Origin: Aurantibacter aestuarii
Lineage (GTDB): Bacteria; Bacteroidota; Bacteroidia; Flavobacteriales; Flavobacteriaceae
Direction: 5' to 3'
Length of the DNA stretch: 64,000 bases
NCBI RefSeq assembly: GCF_003008425.1
Contig: NZ_PXOQ01000007.1
Location: 310,001 to 374,000 of the forward strand
Shown here: positions 25,075 to 33,726 of the stretch, piece by piece
Layout: the number at the start of each line of letters is the position of its first letter
How positions within the stretch are numbered: the first letter of the stretch is position 1
Made by a program: the position numbers and the translations under genes
Notes under the pieces: model-generated
What the model saw: only the letters and a program-made list of their open reading frames with translations
Told to the model about the DNA's origin: nothing
The model's database searches: none

Positions 25075-26763
25075 ATGAGCCAAAAAAAACACATAGACCG
25101 ACTGTTTCAAGAAAAGTTTAAAGACTTTGAAGCTACGCCAGACAAACAAGTTTGGAAAAATATAGAGAAACAACTTCAAAAGAACACATCAAATACTACT
25201 CCAAAATTAATACCTATTTGGTCAAGGATTTCTGGTATTGCTGCTGCGTTGATTGTACTATTAACCTCGGGTATTTATCTATATACTTCAACCAACACAT
25301 CACCTGTCATAAATACAAAGTCTAATAAAGAAGATTCAAAAATCACTCTAAACAAACAGTCTAAGCTAAATGAAATTAATACTTCAGAAAGTAATGGCAA
25401 AGTTGTTTACAATTCTTCGGATGATAAGAAATTAAACCACCAAAATTACGATAGCTCAAACAATACAGATGTATCTGTAACGGATAAAAATGTTAGTAAA
25501 AATAAATTAAACACAATTAACAGTTCCACAACTAACGACGGATTAGTTAATAATAATTCTTCAAAAGAAATTCTAATTTCGCCAAATTCTAAACATAACA
25601 TAGATAATAAAACACTTAAATTAAATAACACTAAAGAGGAACGTTATAGCAACAAACTTCAAAAAAATACTAAAAATAATTCATCCAATACTTCAAATAA
25701 AGACCAATTGGTAAATAGCACTTCATTAAATAACCATTTATCGACCAATACAAACAAGAGTATTAAAAACTATACAAATACTGCAAATAACACACTTAAT
25801 AAGTTAAGTGCTTCAACATTAAAAAAACAAAACTCAACTAAAGTATTAGAAAAGAATTCATCTTTTAGTTCTAACTATTCTAGAAAGCAAACCACCACAA
25901 ATTCTAACAAAACATTATATGGAGTGTCAAAACCGTTGGTTTTATTAGCTCCAGATTCAATTTCAAGCTATAATATTATAATAAGAGATGCTAAAAGTAT
26001 AGAAGCCGCTATAGCAGAAAGTAAAAAGTTACTAGAAAAAGAAAAAATTGGTCACAGGTGGTCTGTTTCTCCAAATATTGCACCTGTATATTATAACTCT
26101 TTTGGAGAAGGATCTCAATTTGGAAGCCAGTTTAATAACAATAGTAAAAGTGGAGAGGTTAACACCAGTTACGGAGTTTCTGTAGGATATACTGTAAATA
26201 AAAAAATTAAAGTACGTACTGGTATAAATAAATTAAACTTAAGTTATGATACGGACGATGTTATTGTTTTTGAAAGCGTGAGCAACACTAAACCGGACTC
26301 TTTTATGAATATCGATTTTTATTCTTCTGTTAACAATCAAGGGGTAAGTGTAATTAGTGCAGATAATTTAGCCATACAACAAATTAATAGTGAATTAAAC
26401 TTTAACGCTGCTCTAAGTCAACGAATTAGTTATTTAGAGGTACCCGTAGAGCTTGAATATACTTTAAGTAATTCTAGATTTGGGGTAAGTATAATTGGTG
26501 GTTTAAGTACTTTTCTATTAGAAAATAATTTAGTAGTTTCGGAATTTGATGGCTATAAAACGGATATAGGAGAAGCTAACAATATAAATAATGTTAGTTT
26601 TAGCACAAATTTAGGTTTAGGGTTAAATTATAAGTTTAGTAAATCTTTTATTTATATATTTGAGCCAACATTTAAATATCAAATTAACGGGTTCTCAAAC
26701 ACCTCGGGTAATTTTAACCCATATATTATTGGTGTCTATACAGGATTTAGTTACAAATTTTAG
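25075..26763 (+). CDS. Anti-sigma-like membrane protein fused to an outer-membrane beta-barrel domain
   Basis: 562 residues in three parts. Residues 1-50 (DRLFQEKFKDFEATPDKQVW, EKQL) look like the cytoplasmic sigma-binding segment of Bacteroidota anti-sigma proteins. One membrane helix follows at ~52-72 (ISGIAAALIVLLTSGIYLY). Residues ~75-290 are an extreme Asn/Ser/Thr/Lys-rich low-complexity linker, and ~320-562 is a beta-rich outer-membrane-type barrel (YGVSVGYTVNKKIKVRTGIN, LGLGLNYKF) ending in YKF. Taken literally it would run from the cytoplasm to the outer membrane. It directly abuts the sigma factor gene, which supports the anti-sigma role; the role is inferred, not shown. Confidence 0.75.
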   Translation: MSQKKHIDRLFQEKFKDFEATPDKQVWKNIEKQLQKNTSNTTPKLIPIWSRISGIAAALIVLLTSGIYLYTSTNTSPVINTKSNKEDSKITLNKQSKLNEINTSESNGKVVYNSSDDKKLNHQNYDSSNNTDVSVTDKNVSKNKLNTINSSTTNDGLVNNNSSKEILISPNSKHNIDNKTLKLNNTKEERYSNKLQKNTKNNSSNTSNKDQLVNSTSLNNHLSTNTNKSIKNYTNTANNTLNKLSASTLKKQNSTKVLEKNSSFSSNYSRKQTTTNSNKTLYGVSKPLVLLAPDSISSYNIIIRDAKSIEAAIAESKKLLEKEKIGHRWSVSPNIAPVYYNSFGEGSQFGSQFNNNSKSGEVNTSYGVSVGYTVNKKIKVRTGINKLNLSYDTDDVIVFESVSNTKPDSFMNIDFYSSVNNQGVSVISADNLAIQQINSELNFNAALSQRISYLEVPVELEYTLSNSRFGVSIIGGLSTFLLENNLVVSEFDGYKTDIGEANNINNVSFSTNLGLGLNYKFSKSFIYIFEPTFKYQINGFSNTSGNFNPYIIGVYTGFSYKF

Positions 26764-26815
26764 TTCTAGGTTTTTAGTTGGTTAAACTTTTACTATATGC
26801 TAAGTCCGACACCAA

Positions 26816-26851
26816 GAAAGGCAATTCTCTCGAATTGCCTTTCATTTTTTT
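26816..26851 (+). terminator. Terminator of the sigma/anti-sigma operon
   Basis: An 11-bp perfect stem GAAAGGCAATT / AATTGCCTTTC with a 6-base loop, then A and T7, about 50 bases after the stop. Confidence 0.88.
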
Positions 26852-26872
26852 ACCCGTTATGTCTTTGCTTTT

Positions 26873-27604
26873 TTAGTAGTTTATTAATTTATTGTAAATT
26901 ATCATTTTAGTTTTTTCATTTAATGCCTTAGTACCTTTTATATCTAGAGTATCTGTTTTTATAAAAGAATGTATATGGGCTCTCATTTGTCCTGGAGAGC
27001 CGCTAAAAAATGTGTAAGAAAACCTTTTTTTATTATCTGGAAAAGTTAATGGAACAATTGGAATTTTATGATTTATAGCTAATCTAAAAGCTCCATCCTT
27101 AAATTCGTCTAATAAAATAGATTCTTCAGGCACGCCACCTTCAGGGAAAATACAAATACTTAACCCTTGTTTTAATCGTTTTTGCGCTCTTAAAAACACA
27201 GCTTGTCTACTTTTTGTGCTGTTTCTATCTACCAATATAGATGTACGCTTATAAAAAAAACCGAAAACCGGAATTTTAGCTAATTCTGCTTTACCAACAA
27301 ATACAAATGGATTTTTAATAACCACCAGCATAAGCATAATATCTGTCATTGAAGTGTGGTTAGCAACAAACATATAGCTTCTATGAGGTTCTGGAATAGC
27401 ATCCTTTGTAATTTTTATATGAAAACCCATCCCAAATAATATAATTTTAGACCAAATACGTGCCATTCTAAAAAAATACGGGTACCAAGTTTCTTTTAAA
27501 ATTGAGATAATTAAAAAAGGAAACATTACTAAAATTGGTAATGCTAGTAAAACATAAAACCAGATTCTATAAAGTAACCAAAAAAGAATTTTAAACCATT
27601 TCAT
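26873..27604 (-). CDS. plsC: 1-acyl-sn-glycerol-3-phosphate acyltransferase
   Basis: Membrane enzyme that acylates lysophosphatidic acid to phosphatidic acid. Two N-terminal hydrophobic segments (~residues 3-36) are followed by NHTSMTD (His83-x4-Asp88), the catalytic HX4D motif. KAELAKIPVFGFFYKRTSIL (motif II) and FPEGGVPEE (motif III) come next, then IVPLTF (motif IV). The 243 residues are normal. It is divergent from trpS with about 116 bases between; a TAGATTTG -7 match lies immediately upstream at 27612-27619 on the minus strand, implying a very short leader. Confidence 0.92.
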   Translation of the reverse strand: MKWFKILFWLLYRIWFYVLLALPILVMFPFLIISILKETWYPYFFRMARIWSKIILFGMGFHIKITKDAIPEPHRSYMFVANHTSMTDIMLMLVVIKNPFVFVGKAELAKIPVFGFFYKRTSILVDRNSTKSRQAVFLRAQKRLKQGLSICIFPEGGVPEESILLDEFKDGAFRLAINHKIPIVPLTFPDNKKRFSYTFFSGSPGQMRAHIHSFIKTDTLDIKGTKALNEKTKMIIYNKLINY

Positions 27605-27646
27605 ACAATGCCAAATCTAGCTATTTTTATTGAACTATTTTCTTTT

Positions 27647-27674
27647 TTGAGTCCATACAAATAAATTACCTTTG
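27647..27674 (+). promoter_or_regulatory. Promoter of trpS
   Basis: TTG (27647-27649), a 17-base spacer and TACCTTTG (27667-27674), full matches to both Bacteroidota sigma-A elements. The leader to the ATG at 27721 would be about 40 bases. Confidence 0.6.
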
Positions 27675-27720
27675 CTTTTAAACTAAATATTGAAAATCGC
27701 CTAATTTGAAGAATTAAATT

Positions 27721-28689
27721 ATGTCTAGAATACTTACAGGAATACAAAGTACAGGAACGCCACATTTGGGTAACATTTTAGGAGCTTTAATACCTGCTAT
27801 AGAAATGGCAAATAATCCAGAAAATGAATCTTTTTTATTTATTGCCGATTTACATTCCTTAACACAAATTAAGGACGCTAAAGTAATGAGAGAAAACACT
27901 TACTCTACTGCAGCAGTTTGGCTTGCTTTTGGTTTAGATATTGAAAAAACAGTGTTTTACAGACAAAGTGATGTCCCACAGGTAACAGAACTAACATGGT
28001 ATTTAAGCTGTTTCTTTCCATACCAGCGTCTAACATTAGCACATAGTTTTAAAGATAAAGCTGATAGACTAGAAGATGTTAATTCAGGCTTATTTAGTTA
28101 TCCAATGCTTATGGCTGCCGATATTTTGGCGTATGATGCAGAAATTATTCCGGTAGGTAAAGACCAGTTACAACATATTGAAATGACCAGAGATGTAGCA
28201 TCTCGTTTTCATGCAAAACTAGGTGAAACCTTTGTGCTTCCAGATGCCAAAATTCAAGAAAATACTATGCTAATTCCTGGAACAGATGGTTCTAAAATGA
28301 GTAAAAGTAAAGGCAACACTATAAATGTTTTTTTAGCTGAAAAACAATTACGCAAGCAAATTATGTCTATTGAAACAGACAGTACCGCTTTAGAAGACCC
28401 TAAAGACTGGACTACTTGTAATTGTTTTGCTATTTATAGTTTACTAGCTTCTGATAATGAAATTAAAATCATGAAAGCCAATTATGAAAATGGAAATTAT
28501 GGTTATGGACATGCCAAGCAGGCATTATATGAATTAATTTTAGACAAATTTTCTACTCAAAGAGAGCGTTACAATTATTACATGAGCAATTTAGATGAAA
28601 TTGATAATACTTTGGCTATAGGCGCTGAGAAAGCTAGTACGGTTTGTAATAGTGTTATAAAACGCGTAAGAGGTAAAGTAGGGTATTAA
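27721..28689 (+). CDS. trpS: Tryptophan--tRNA ligase
   Basis: Class I aminoacyl-tRNA synthetase that charges tRNA-Trp. The HIGH-type motif is PHLGN (from residue 14, after TGIQSTGT), and KMSKS occurs at 192-196 (GSKMSKSKGN). FIADLHSLTQ and MAADILAYDAEIIPVGKDQLQHIEMTRD are typical of TrpRS. The 322 residues are the usual bacterial size. Single gene with its own promoter and a bidirectional terminator. Confidence 0.97.
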   Translation: MSRILTGIQSTGTPHLGNILGALIPAIEMANNPENESFLFIADLHSLTQIKDAKVMRENTYSTAAVWLAFGLDIEKTVFYRQSDVPQVTELTWYLSCFFPYQRLTLAHSFKDKADRLEDVNSGLFSYPMLMAADILAYDAEIIPVGKDQLQHIEMTRDVASRFHAKLGETFVLPDAKIQENTMLIPGTDGSKMSKSKGNTINVFLAEKQLRKQIMSIETDSTALEDPKDWTTCNCFAIYSLLASDNEIKIMKANYENGNYGYGHAKQALYELILDKFSTQRERYNYYMSNLDEIDNTLAIGAEKASTVCNSVIKRVRGKVGY

Positions 28690-28690
28690 T

Positions 28691-28723
28691 AAAAAGGTCT
28701 GATAATATTATTAGGCCTTTTTT
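28691..28723. terminator. Bidirectional terminator after trpS
   Basis: A long near-perfect stem (AAAAAGGTCTGATAAT with ATTATTAGGCCTTTTT, paired through two G-U wobbles) between trpS and the convergent repeat-protein gene. Confidence 0.82.
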
Positions 28724-28741
28724 ATCGAACAATAATTAAAT

Positions 28742-29095
28742 TTAATGTTCTTTTTTATCTAATTTTTGGAAATTAAAATTTCTGTTTAAAATTTTCTCTT
28801 TAAAATTTTCTAACTCTTCTCCTTTTAAAAACTTATGTTCATTTACAGATTTAGAAAAATTGTTCAATCTTCTGCCTAAAATTTTCTCTTTAAATTGTTC
28901 TAATTCTTCTCCTTTTAAGTAACTTTTAGAATTAATCTTCTGTTCTAAGATTGAAGTTTGATCTCCTCCTAGTATCTTTATTTTAAAAAGTTTTAATTCT
29001 TCACCTTCTAAAAATCTTTGTGAAGGATTAGAATGATTTTGTGAAAAAATAAGTGAAGTAAAAATTAAAAAAACAATAAGAATTAAGCTTTTCAT
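28742..29095 (-). CDS. Small secreted protein with three tandem GEEL repeats
   Basis: A 117-residue protein with a signal peptide (MKSLILIVFLIFTSLIFSQ). The mature part consists almost entirely of three copies of a ~30-residue unit whose core is F/Y-L-x-G-E-E-L-x-x-F-K-x-K-I-L, at residues 28-42, 59-73 and 89-103. Linkers are rich in Lys, Asn and Gln. I recognise no family. It starts 12 bases after the stop of the upstream VGIGT-type secreted protein, so the two form an operon and may interact outside the inner membrane. Confidence 0.75.
   Translation of the reverse strand: MKSLILIVFLIFTSLIFSQNHSNPSQRFLEGEELKLFKIKILGGDQTSILEQKINSKSYLKGEELEQFKEKILGRRLNNFSKSVNEHKFLKGEELENFKEKILNRNFNFQKLDKKEH
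28787..29014 (-). repeat. Three-copy internal coding repeat, ~30 codons each
   Basis: Cores at 28970-29014, 28877-28921 and 28787-28831, with periods of 31 and 30 codons. The repeats are visible in the DNA as well as in the protein, which suggests duplication that is not ancient or is under selection to stay similar. Confidence 0.85.
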
Positions 29096-29107
29096 AACAG
29101 TCTTATA

Positions 29108-30352
29108 TTAATTATGATAAATTATTTGAAAGCGGCTTAGAGCATTGTTTCCAAATCTAATTCGGTAACCTTGGGCACCAAAACCACCTGTGCCTCCTAA
29201 AGCAAAAGCCGTAACAGTAAATGTATGGTTACCTGCTGGCAGGCTTACATATCCATTTCCACTTAACGTGAAATTTTCATTAACTCCTGAGGTTGTACCA
29301 TTACTATAAGAATTTGCGCAATAAGATACATCCACTGCGGTACCTGTAGTAGCGCCCGTCTCTTGAACCAAAACACCATAACCTCTTGCCTGATCATCTG
29401 ATATTATTGGTGTAAATGTGCTAAATCTATTTATTGAGCATCCTGTCCAATAAACAACTTCTACAAGTGTGGGCTTAGTTAAAGTTATATTAACTGTATG
29501 GATGACTGCAGAGGTAAACGCACCAGTGCTACTTGATAGTTCAAAAGGAGCAGCTAAAAATGTGTCTGCAGAACTTTCATTAGAAGCTTGAGTTGTTACA
29601 GAGGGTTCTAAGATAAAATCTCCATTTGCATTCACCTTAACCACAGGATTATCGATCCCATTATTATTAACATTAATTGAGCTTAAATTATCTACTCTTA
29701 TAGTGTTTCCTGCTCCTGTAAGGTGTAATTTAGCTCCACCTGCACCCATTGTACTTCCAATAACCACATTTCCATTATTATTTACACGTAATTTTTCTAC
29801 TCCATTTGTAGTTAAACCTACAGCGTCTACACCAGAACTAAATAATCCTGTATTAGTATCTGTTTGAAAAGAATATATTGGAGCTCCTGCAGTTCCTCTA
29901 CTATAAGATTGTAATTGACCATTATTTGCATTAGATATATTCCATCTATTTATATTTTGGGTTTTTATCCTTAAATCTGTCGCGTCTGTAGTTCCCAAAA
30001 AATTAGTGCCTGCAGTAGTTCCTGCATTTCCTGTTAACGTCCAGTCATTAGAAGTGGACGCTGCTGCCATTCTTACCCATAAAGTACCATTCCAGTAATA
30101 ATAACCTGGAGAAACATCTGCTATGGTATTTATATTATATACCATAGTTCCTGCCGGTAATAAACCACCTTGAGGATTTAAAACTGGAGCTGAAATTAAC
30201 GTATTTGTAAGTGCAACTCTTGGCGCTAATAAGCCTCCAGTTGAAGATTGCACATCCAAAGCTGCGGTTGGATTTACTGTACCGATTCCAACTTGAGCCA
30301 CACAAATATCAAAAAGAATAGATAAAACTAAGAATAATGTAATTTTTTTCAT
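29108..30352 (-). CDS. Secreted VGIGT-type surface protein without S74 domain
   Basis: A 414-residue protein with signal peptide (MKKITLFLVLSILFDICVAQ), then VGIGTVNPTAALDVQSSTGG, the hallmark start of a large Bacteroidota family of secreted fibre-like proteins. A low-complexity beta-rich middle (LRVNNNGNVVIGSTMGAGGA and similar) leads to a C-terminal C1q/TNF-like or jelly-roll module (PTLVEVVYWTGCS and LSGNGYVSLPAGNHTFTVT). It has no C-terminal tail-fibre chaperone domain, unlike its two paralogs at 58.2 and 61.0 kb. Function unknown; a role in adhesion or surface structure is inference. Confidence 0.8.
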   Translation of the reverse strand: MKKITLFLVLSILFDICVAQVGIGTVNPTAALDVQSSTGGLLAPRVALTNTLISAPVLNPQGGLLPAGTMVYNINTIADVSPGYYYWNGTLWVRMAAASTSNDWTLTGNAGTTAGTNFLGTTDATDLRIKTQNINRWNISNANNGQLQSYSRGTAGAPIYSFQTDTNTGLFSSGVDAVGLTTNGVEKLRVNNNGNVVIGSTMGAGGAKLHLTGAGNTIRVDNLSSINVNNNGIDNPVVKVNANGDFILEPSVTTQASNESSADTFLAAPFELSSSTGAFTSAVIHTVNITLTKPTLVEVVYWTGCSINRFSTFTPIISDDQARGYGVLVQETGATTGTAVDVSYCANSYSNGTTSGVNENFTLSGNGYVSLPAGNHTFTVTAFALGGTGGFGAQGYRIRFGNNALSRFQIIYHN

Positions 30353-30481
30353 TTAAAAGAACGTTAATTATTTATTGCGCATACAATATACGAATGAACG
30401 TTCGGTTTTTTGAAAAATTAAAATATTTAAACAAATTCACCTTCACTTGTTAATTATTTAACATTTCAATTGTGCTCATTA

Positions 30482-31585
30482 TTAAACTGTTTCAAATAAT
30501 TTCCCTGGTAAAGGCCTAATAATACCTTTTAATTCCATAGTAATTAGTAATCCTGCTAATTTATAAGTAGGTATATTACAATCTAAAGCTATAACATCTA
30601 GTAATTCTTTGTTTTTATGTTTTAAGTAATTATAAACTAATGTTTCCTCATTAGTCATCTCAACAAAAAGCTGTTTTTGTATTGGTATACTTTTTTGTTT
30701 TTCTAAATTCCAGTTTAGTAAATATGGAATGTCTAAAGGGTTAGAGAGCAAATGTGCTTTTTGATGTTTAATTAAATCATTACAACCTACACTTTGAGAA
30801 TCTGTTACTCTGCCAGGCACTGCAAAGACTTCACGATCGTAAGAATTAGCTATGTCTGCAGTGACTAAACTTCCTCCTTTTTCAGCAGATTCAATAACTA
30901 TAGTCGCCTCACTTAAACCGGCAATAATTCGATTTCGTTTCAAAAAATTATTTCTATCAAATGCATCTGTACTCCAAAAATCTGTTAAAAAACCACCATT
31001 TTTTTCTACATCACTCATGTACTTTTTGTGAACTTTGGGATATATTTGATCTAGTCCATGAGCCAAGCAAGCAATAGTTTGCAACTTATTATTTATGGCT
31101 GCTTTATGTGCCGTGATATCTGTACCGTAAGCAAACCCTGAAACAATAATTGGATTGTACATAGCAAGTTCTTCTACTAAACGTTCACAAAAAGCGATTC
31201 CTGCAGTCGTGATTTTTCTAGCGCCTACTACACTAATAATATGTGGATTATCTAAATCTATTTGTCCCGCTTCAAATAACACAATTGGAGCGTCAATACA
31301 TTGTTTTAAACGTTCTGGATAATCTTCATCTTTAAAATAGCGCGGCGTTATAAAATTTTTTTCCATAAAATCAAGCTCCTTTTCAGCCTCAATTAAATGG
31401 GTTTTATCAAAAAGATTAGATATTGTTAATTCTCCTATCCCGTCAATTCTAAGTAAATTGGATTTCTTTTCTTTAAAAACTGCTTCAGCAGATCCACAAT
31501 GAGAAATGAGTTTCTTAGCAGTTACATCTCCTATTTTAGCTACATGTTGAAGGGCTAAAACATATAATAACTCATTTTTTTTCAT
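30482..31585 (-). CDS. dprA: DNA-processing protein DprA
   Basis: Binds incoming single-stranded DNA and loads RecA during natural transformation. An N-terminal HhH/SAM-like region (TAKKLISHCGSAEAVFKE and DGIGELTISNLFD) is followed by the Rossmann DprA core with SVVGARKITTAG, SGFAYGTDITAHKAAI, FLKRNRIIAGLSEATIVIES and GSLVTADIA. A C-terminal winged-helix domain begins around TNEETLVYNYLKHKNKELLD. The 367 residues are complete. A single gene with no other competence gene in the window. Confidence 0.95.
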   Translation of the reverse strand: MKKNELLYVLALQHVAKIGDVTAKKLISHCGSAEAVFKEKKSNLLRIDGIGELTISNLFDKTHLIEAEKELDFMEKNFITPRYFKDEDYPERLKQCIDAPIVLFEAGQIDLDNPHIISVVGARKITTAGIAFCERLVEELAMYNPIIVSGFAYGTDITAHKAAINNKLQTIACLAHGLDQIYPKVHKKYMSDVEKNGGFLTDFWSTDAFDRNNFLKRNRIIAGLSEATIVIESAEKGGSLVTADIANSYDREVFAVPGRVTDSQSVGCNDLIKHQKAHLLSNPLDIPYLLNWNLEKQKSIPIQKQLFVEMTNEETLVYNYLKHKNKELLDVIALDCNIPTYKLAGLLITMELKGIIRPLPGKLFETV

Positions 31586-31678
31586 TTTTATGTTATTGAT
31601 TTTTAGTTAGAACACTAAAATTTAAGCACAGTGTTAATAACTAATATACAAGAAATTTCAGTCTTTTTTAAAAAAGTA

Positions 31679-31686
31679 TAACTTTG
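31679..31686 (+). promoter_or_regulatory. Putative -7 element of the HU/SPOR gene
   Basis: TAACTTTG matches TAnnTTTG. It ends only 5 bases before the ATG, so the transcript would be nearly leaderless. No TTG at the expected distance, hence low confidence. Confidence 0.3.
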
Positions 31687-31691
31687 CTCTA

Positions 31692-32645
31692 ATGCAATTA
31701 CAAACTTACATAAGCGATTTATTATACCGTTACGACTGTGTAACGTTACCAGACTTTGGTTCTTTCGTGACACGACAAGTTTCGGCAGAACTTAACTCTA
31801 CTACAAAAACCTTTTTTGCTCCAAAAAAAGCTATTTTATTTAATGAACACATTAAAGTAAATGATGGTTTATTAGCACGTTATATTGCAGATGTTGAAAA
31901 AATACCATTTGAAGCAGCAAATTTAAAAATTGCAAAACAGGTTGAGCGATTTAAATCTCAATTAATACAAGGAGAAAGCGTAGAACTAGATACTATTGGA
32001 GAGTTACGTTTTAATATAGACTCTAAAATTGAATTTAAACCAAGCCTAAGTGTTAATTACTTACCTGAAGCTTTTGGTTTACAACAAATTGTAGTGTCTT
32101 CTGTAGAGCGCTTATCAACTTCAGCAGTTACTGAAAAAGCACAAACTCTTGAAAAAGAAACAACAGTTAAGGTAATAAAACCATCAAAATCTAGATCTAA
32201 AAACTATTTAAAATATGCAGCTGTCGGACTAGTTGCTTTAACATTAGGTGGTTTTGCTGGTGGAACTTATTACAGCAATCAGGTTAAAACTCATAACCAA
32301 GTGGTTATGGAGGAAGCTAATGATGCTATAGAATCTAAAATTCAAGAAGCTACTTTTATAATTTCCAACCCATTACCTTTAGTTAAATTTTCTGTTGAAA
32401 AAAAACCAAATGGTCCTTATCATATCATTGCTGGTGCTTATAGAGTTGAAGAAAATAGTCTAAGCAAGGTAGAGCAATTAAAAGATAAAGGATTTAAAGC
32501 CCATAAAATTGGTGTAAACAAATATGGTTTACATGAAGTGGCTTATGAAAGTTATAGCGACAAACTTGAAGCCTTATCTGCATTACGACATATTAAAAAT
32601 AACGAAAACAGTAACGCTTGGTTACTTGTAAAAGCTTTAGATTAA
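31692..32645 (+). CDS. HU-CCDC81/SPOR domain membrane protein
   Basis: A 317-residue inner-membrane protein of a Bacteroidota-specific family. The N-terminus holds two HU-like CCDC81-type domains (YISDLLYRYDCVTLPDFGSF, then VNDGLLARYIADVEKIPFEA and onward) to about residue 115. One membrane helix (~176-192, YAAVGLVALTLGGFAGGTYY) and a C-terminal SPOR domain (PYHIIAGAYRVEENSLSKVE to the end) follow. SPOR domains bind glycan strands without stem peptides at division sites, so this is probably a cell-division or envelope protein with a cytoplasmic partner-binding head. Its position 5' of a thioesterase gene is on the same strand with a 75-base gap. Confidence 0.88.
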   Translation: MQLQTYISDLLYRYDCVTLPDFGSFVTRQVSAELNSTTKTFFAPKKAILFNEHIKVNDGLLARYIADVEKIPFEAANLKIAKQVERFKSQLIQGESVELDTIGELRFNIDSKIEFKPSLSVNYLPEAFGLQQIVVSSVERLSTSAVTEKAQTLEKETTVKVIKPSKSRSKNYLKYAAVGLVALTLGGFAGGTYYSNQVKTHNQVVMEEANDAIESKIQEATFIISNPLPLVKFSVEKKPNGPYHIIAGAYRVEENSLSKVEQLKDKGFKAHKIGVNKYGLHEVAYESYSDKLEALSALRHIKNNENSNAWLLVKALD

Positions 32646-32694
32646 GCTTTTGTAAATTTTCTGTTAATTACTACCATAAACCTATTTTAGGCTT

Positions 32695-32702
32695 TACATT
32701 TG
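32695..32702 (+). promoter_or_regulatory. Putative -7 element of the thioesterase gene
   Basis: TACATTTG, a full -7 match, 18 bases before the ATG at 32721. No TTG at the usual spacing. Confidence 0.35.
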
Positions 32703-32720
32703 CATAAAATTTGAAGCCCA

Positions 32721-33233
32721 ATGGATGCACGTAAAGCAATAGAATCTCTTACCGTTTTAACCGATATGGTTTTGCCTAGTGAAACTAACCCACTAAATAA
32801 TCTTTTTGGAGGAGAACTTTTAGCTCGAATGGATCGTGCTGCAAGTATTAGTGCCCGAAGACATTCTCGACGCATTGTCGTAACCGCATCTGTAAATCAT
32901 GTCGCATTTAATAAATCGGTTCCTCTAGGTAGTGTTGTTACAGTAGAGGCAAAGGTTTCTAGAGCATTTAAGACTTCTATGGAGGTGTTTATGGATGTTT
33001 GGGTAGAAGACAGAGAATCTGGTATTAAAACTAAAGCTAACGAAGCTATTTATACTTTTGTTGCTGTAGATGAAACTGGGCAACCTGTAAGAATTCCAGA
33101 ATTAGTTCCTGAAACCGAATTAGAAATTAGCCGCTTTAAAGGTGCCTTGCGAAGAAAACAGTTAAGTTTAGTACTTGCGGGAAAAATGAAACCTAGTGAA
33201 GCTACAGAATTGAGGGCTTTGTTTATGGAATAG
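32721..33233 (+). CDS. Acyl-CoA thioesterase, hot-dog fold (YciA-like)
   Basis: A 170-residue cytoplasmic hydrolase that releases free CoA from acyl-CoA. The hot-dog signature is clear: LPSETNPLNNLFGGELLARMD (with the catalytic Asp), ASVNHVAFNKSVPLGSVVTV, and the beta strands SMEVFMDVWVED and EAIYTFVAVDETG. It is similar to YciA/BACH-type enzymes of broad specificity; the chain-length preference cannot be read. Single gene or distal to the HU/SPOR gene. Confidence 0.9.
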   Translation: MDARKAIESLTVLTDMVLPSETNPLNNLFGGELLARMDRAASISARRHSRRIVVTASVNHVAFNKSVPLGSVVTVEAKVSRAFKTSMEVFMDVWVEDRESGIKTKANEAIYTFVAVDETGQPVRIPELVPETELEISRFKGALRRKQLSLVLAGKMKPSEATELRALFME

Positions 33234-33336
33234 AACACTATTTACAGTCTTAAAAAGAAGCTATTCTAAATTTTATTGTTTCGAAAAAAACTTTACAAAC
33301 TATTTTAAAAGCTTTTGTGTATTTACTCTACTATTT

Positions 33337-33353
33337 CACGGACTACAAGTCCG
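33337..33353. repeat. REP-like short hairpin (copy 1)
   Basis: CGGACT - ACA - AGTCCG, a tight hairpin within CACGGACTACAAGTCCGCGC. A related sequence occurs 390 bases further on in the same orientation. Such GGACT/AGTCC palindromes are typical of dispersed REP elements mobilised by RAYT transposases; no such transposase is in the window. Confidence 0.5.
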
Positions 33354-33463
33354 CGCTATTGTTTTTTTTAAAATCTAATTCTAATACTTTTAGACTTAAT
33401 AAGTTGACTAATAAGAGTATTATAAAAAAATTATACAGGTTTTAAAATATTTTTAAAAAAAAC

Positions 33464-33664
33464 TCATTGATTAAATAATAAAAAGCTTAACAATAAAAAC
33501 CCAAAAATCAATACCCAATCACTGATAAATACCTTAATTTCTGACTGCTCAAATTTTTTTAATTTTTGACTTAAATTGAAATTTAGCTGTTTAAAAATTA
33601 GAATTAAGCTTATTAACAAAAAAATAAATGCAAAGATAAAATTATGTTCGTAAATAAAATCCAT
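33464..33664 (-). CDS. Small membrane protein (66 residues)
   Basis: A short frame with two clear membrane segments (FIFAFIFLLISLILIFKQL and WVLIFGFLLLSFLLFNQ) joined by a charged loop (LSQKLKKFEQSEIK). I recognise no family. It lies in the 539-base gap between the thioesterase gene and the envelope operon, flanked on both sides by REP-like hairpins. It could be real or an AT-rich chance frame, since hydrophobic residues are favoured by T-rich codons. Confidence 0.4.
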   Translation of the reverse strand: MDFIYEHNFIFAFIFLLISLILIFKQLNFNLSQKLKKFEQSEIKVFISDWVLIFGFLLLSFLLFNQ

Positions 33665-33726
33665 AAATTTATATCATGATAGTTATAACTTTATCACCAA
33701 ACCAAGAGAAAAGATTAACCTTTTAG

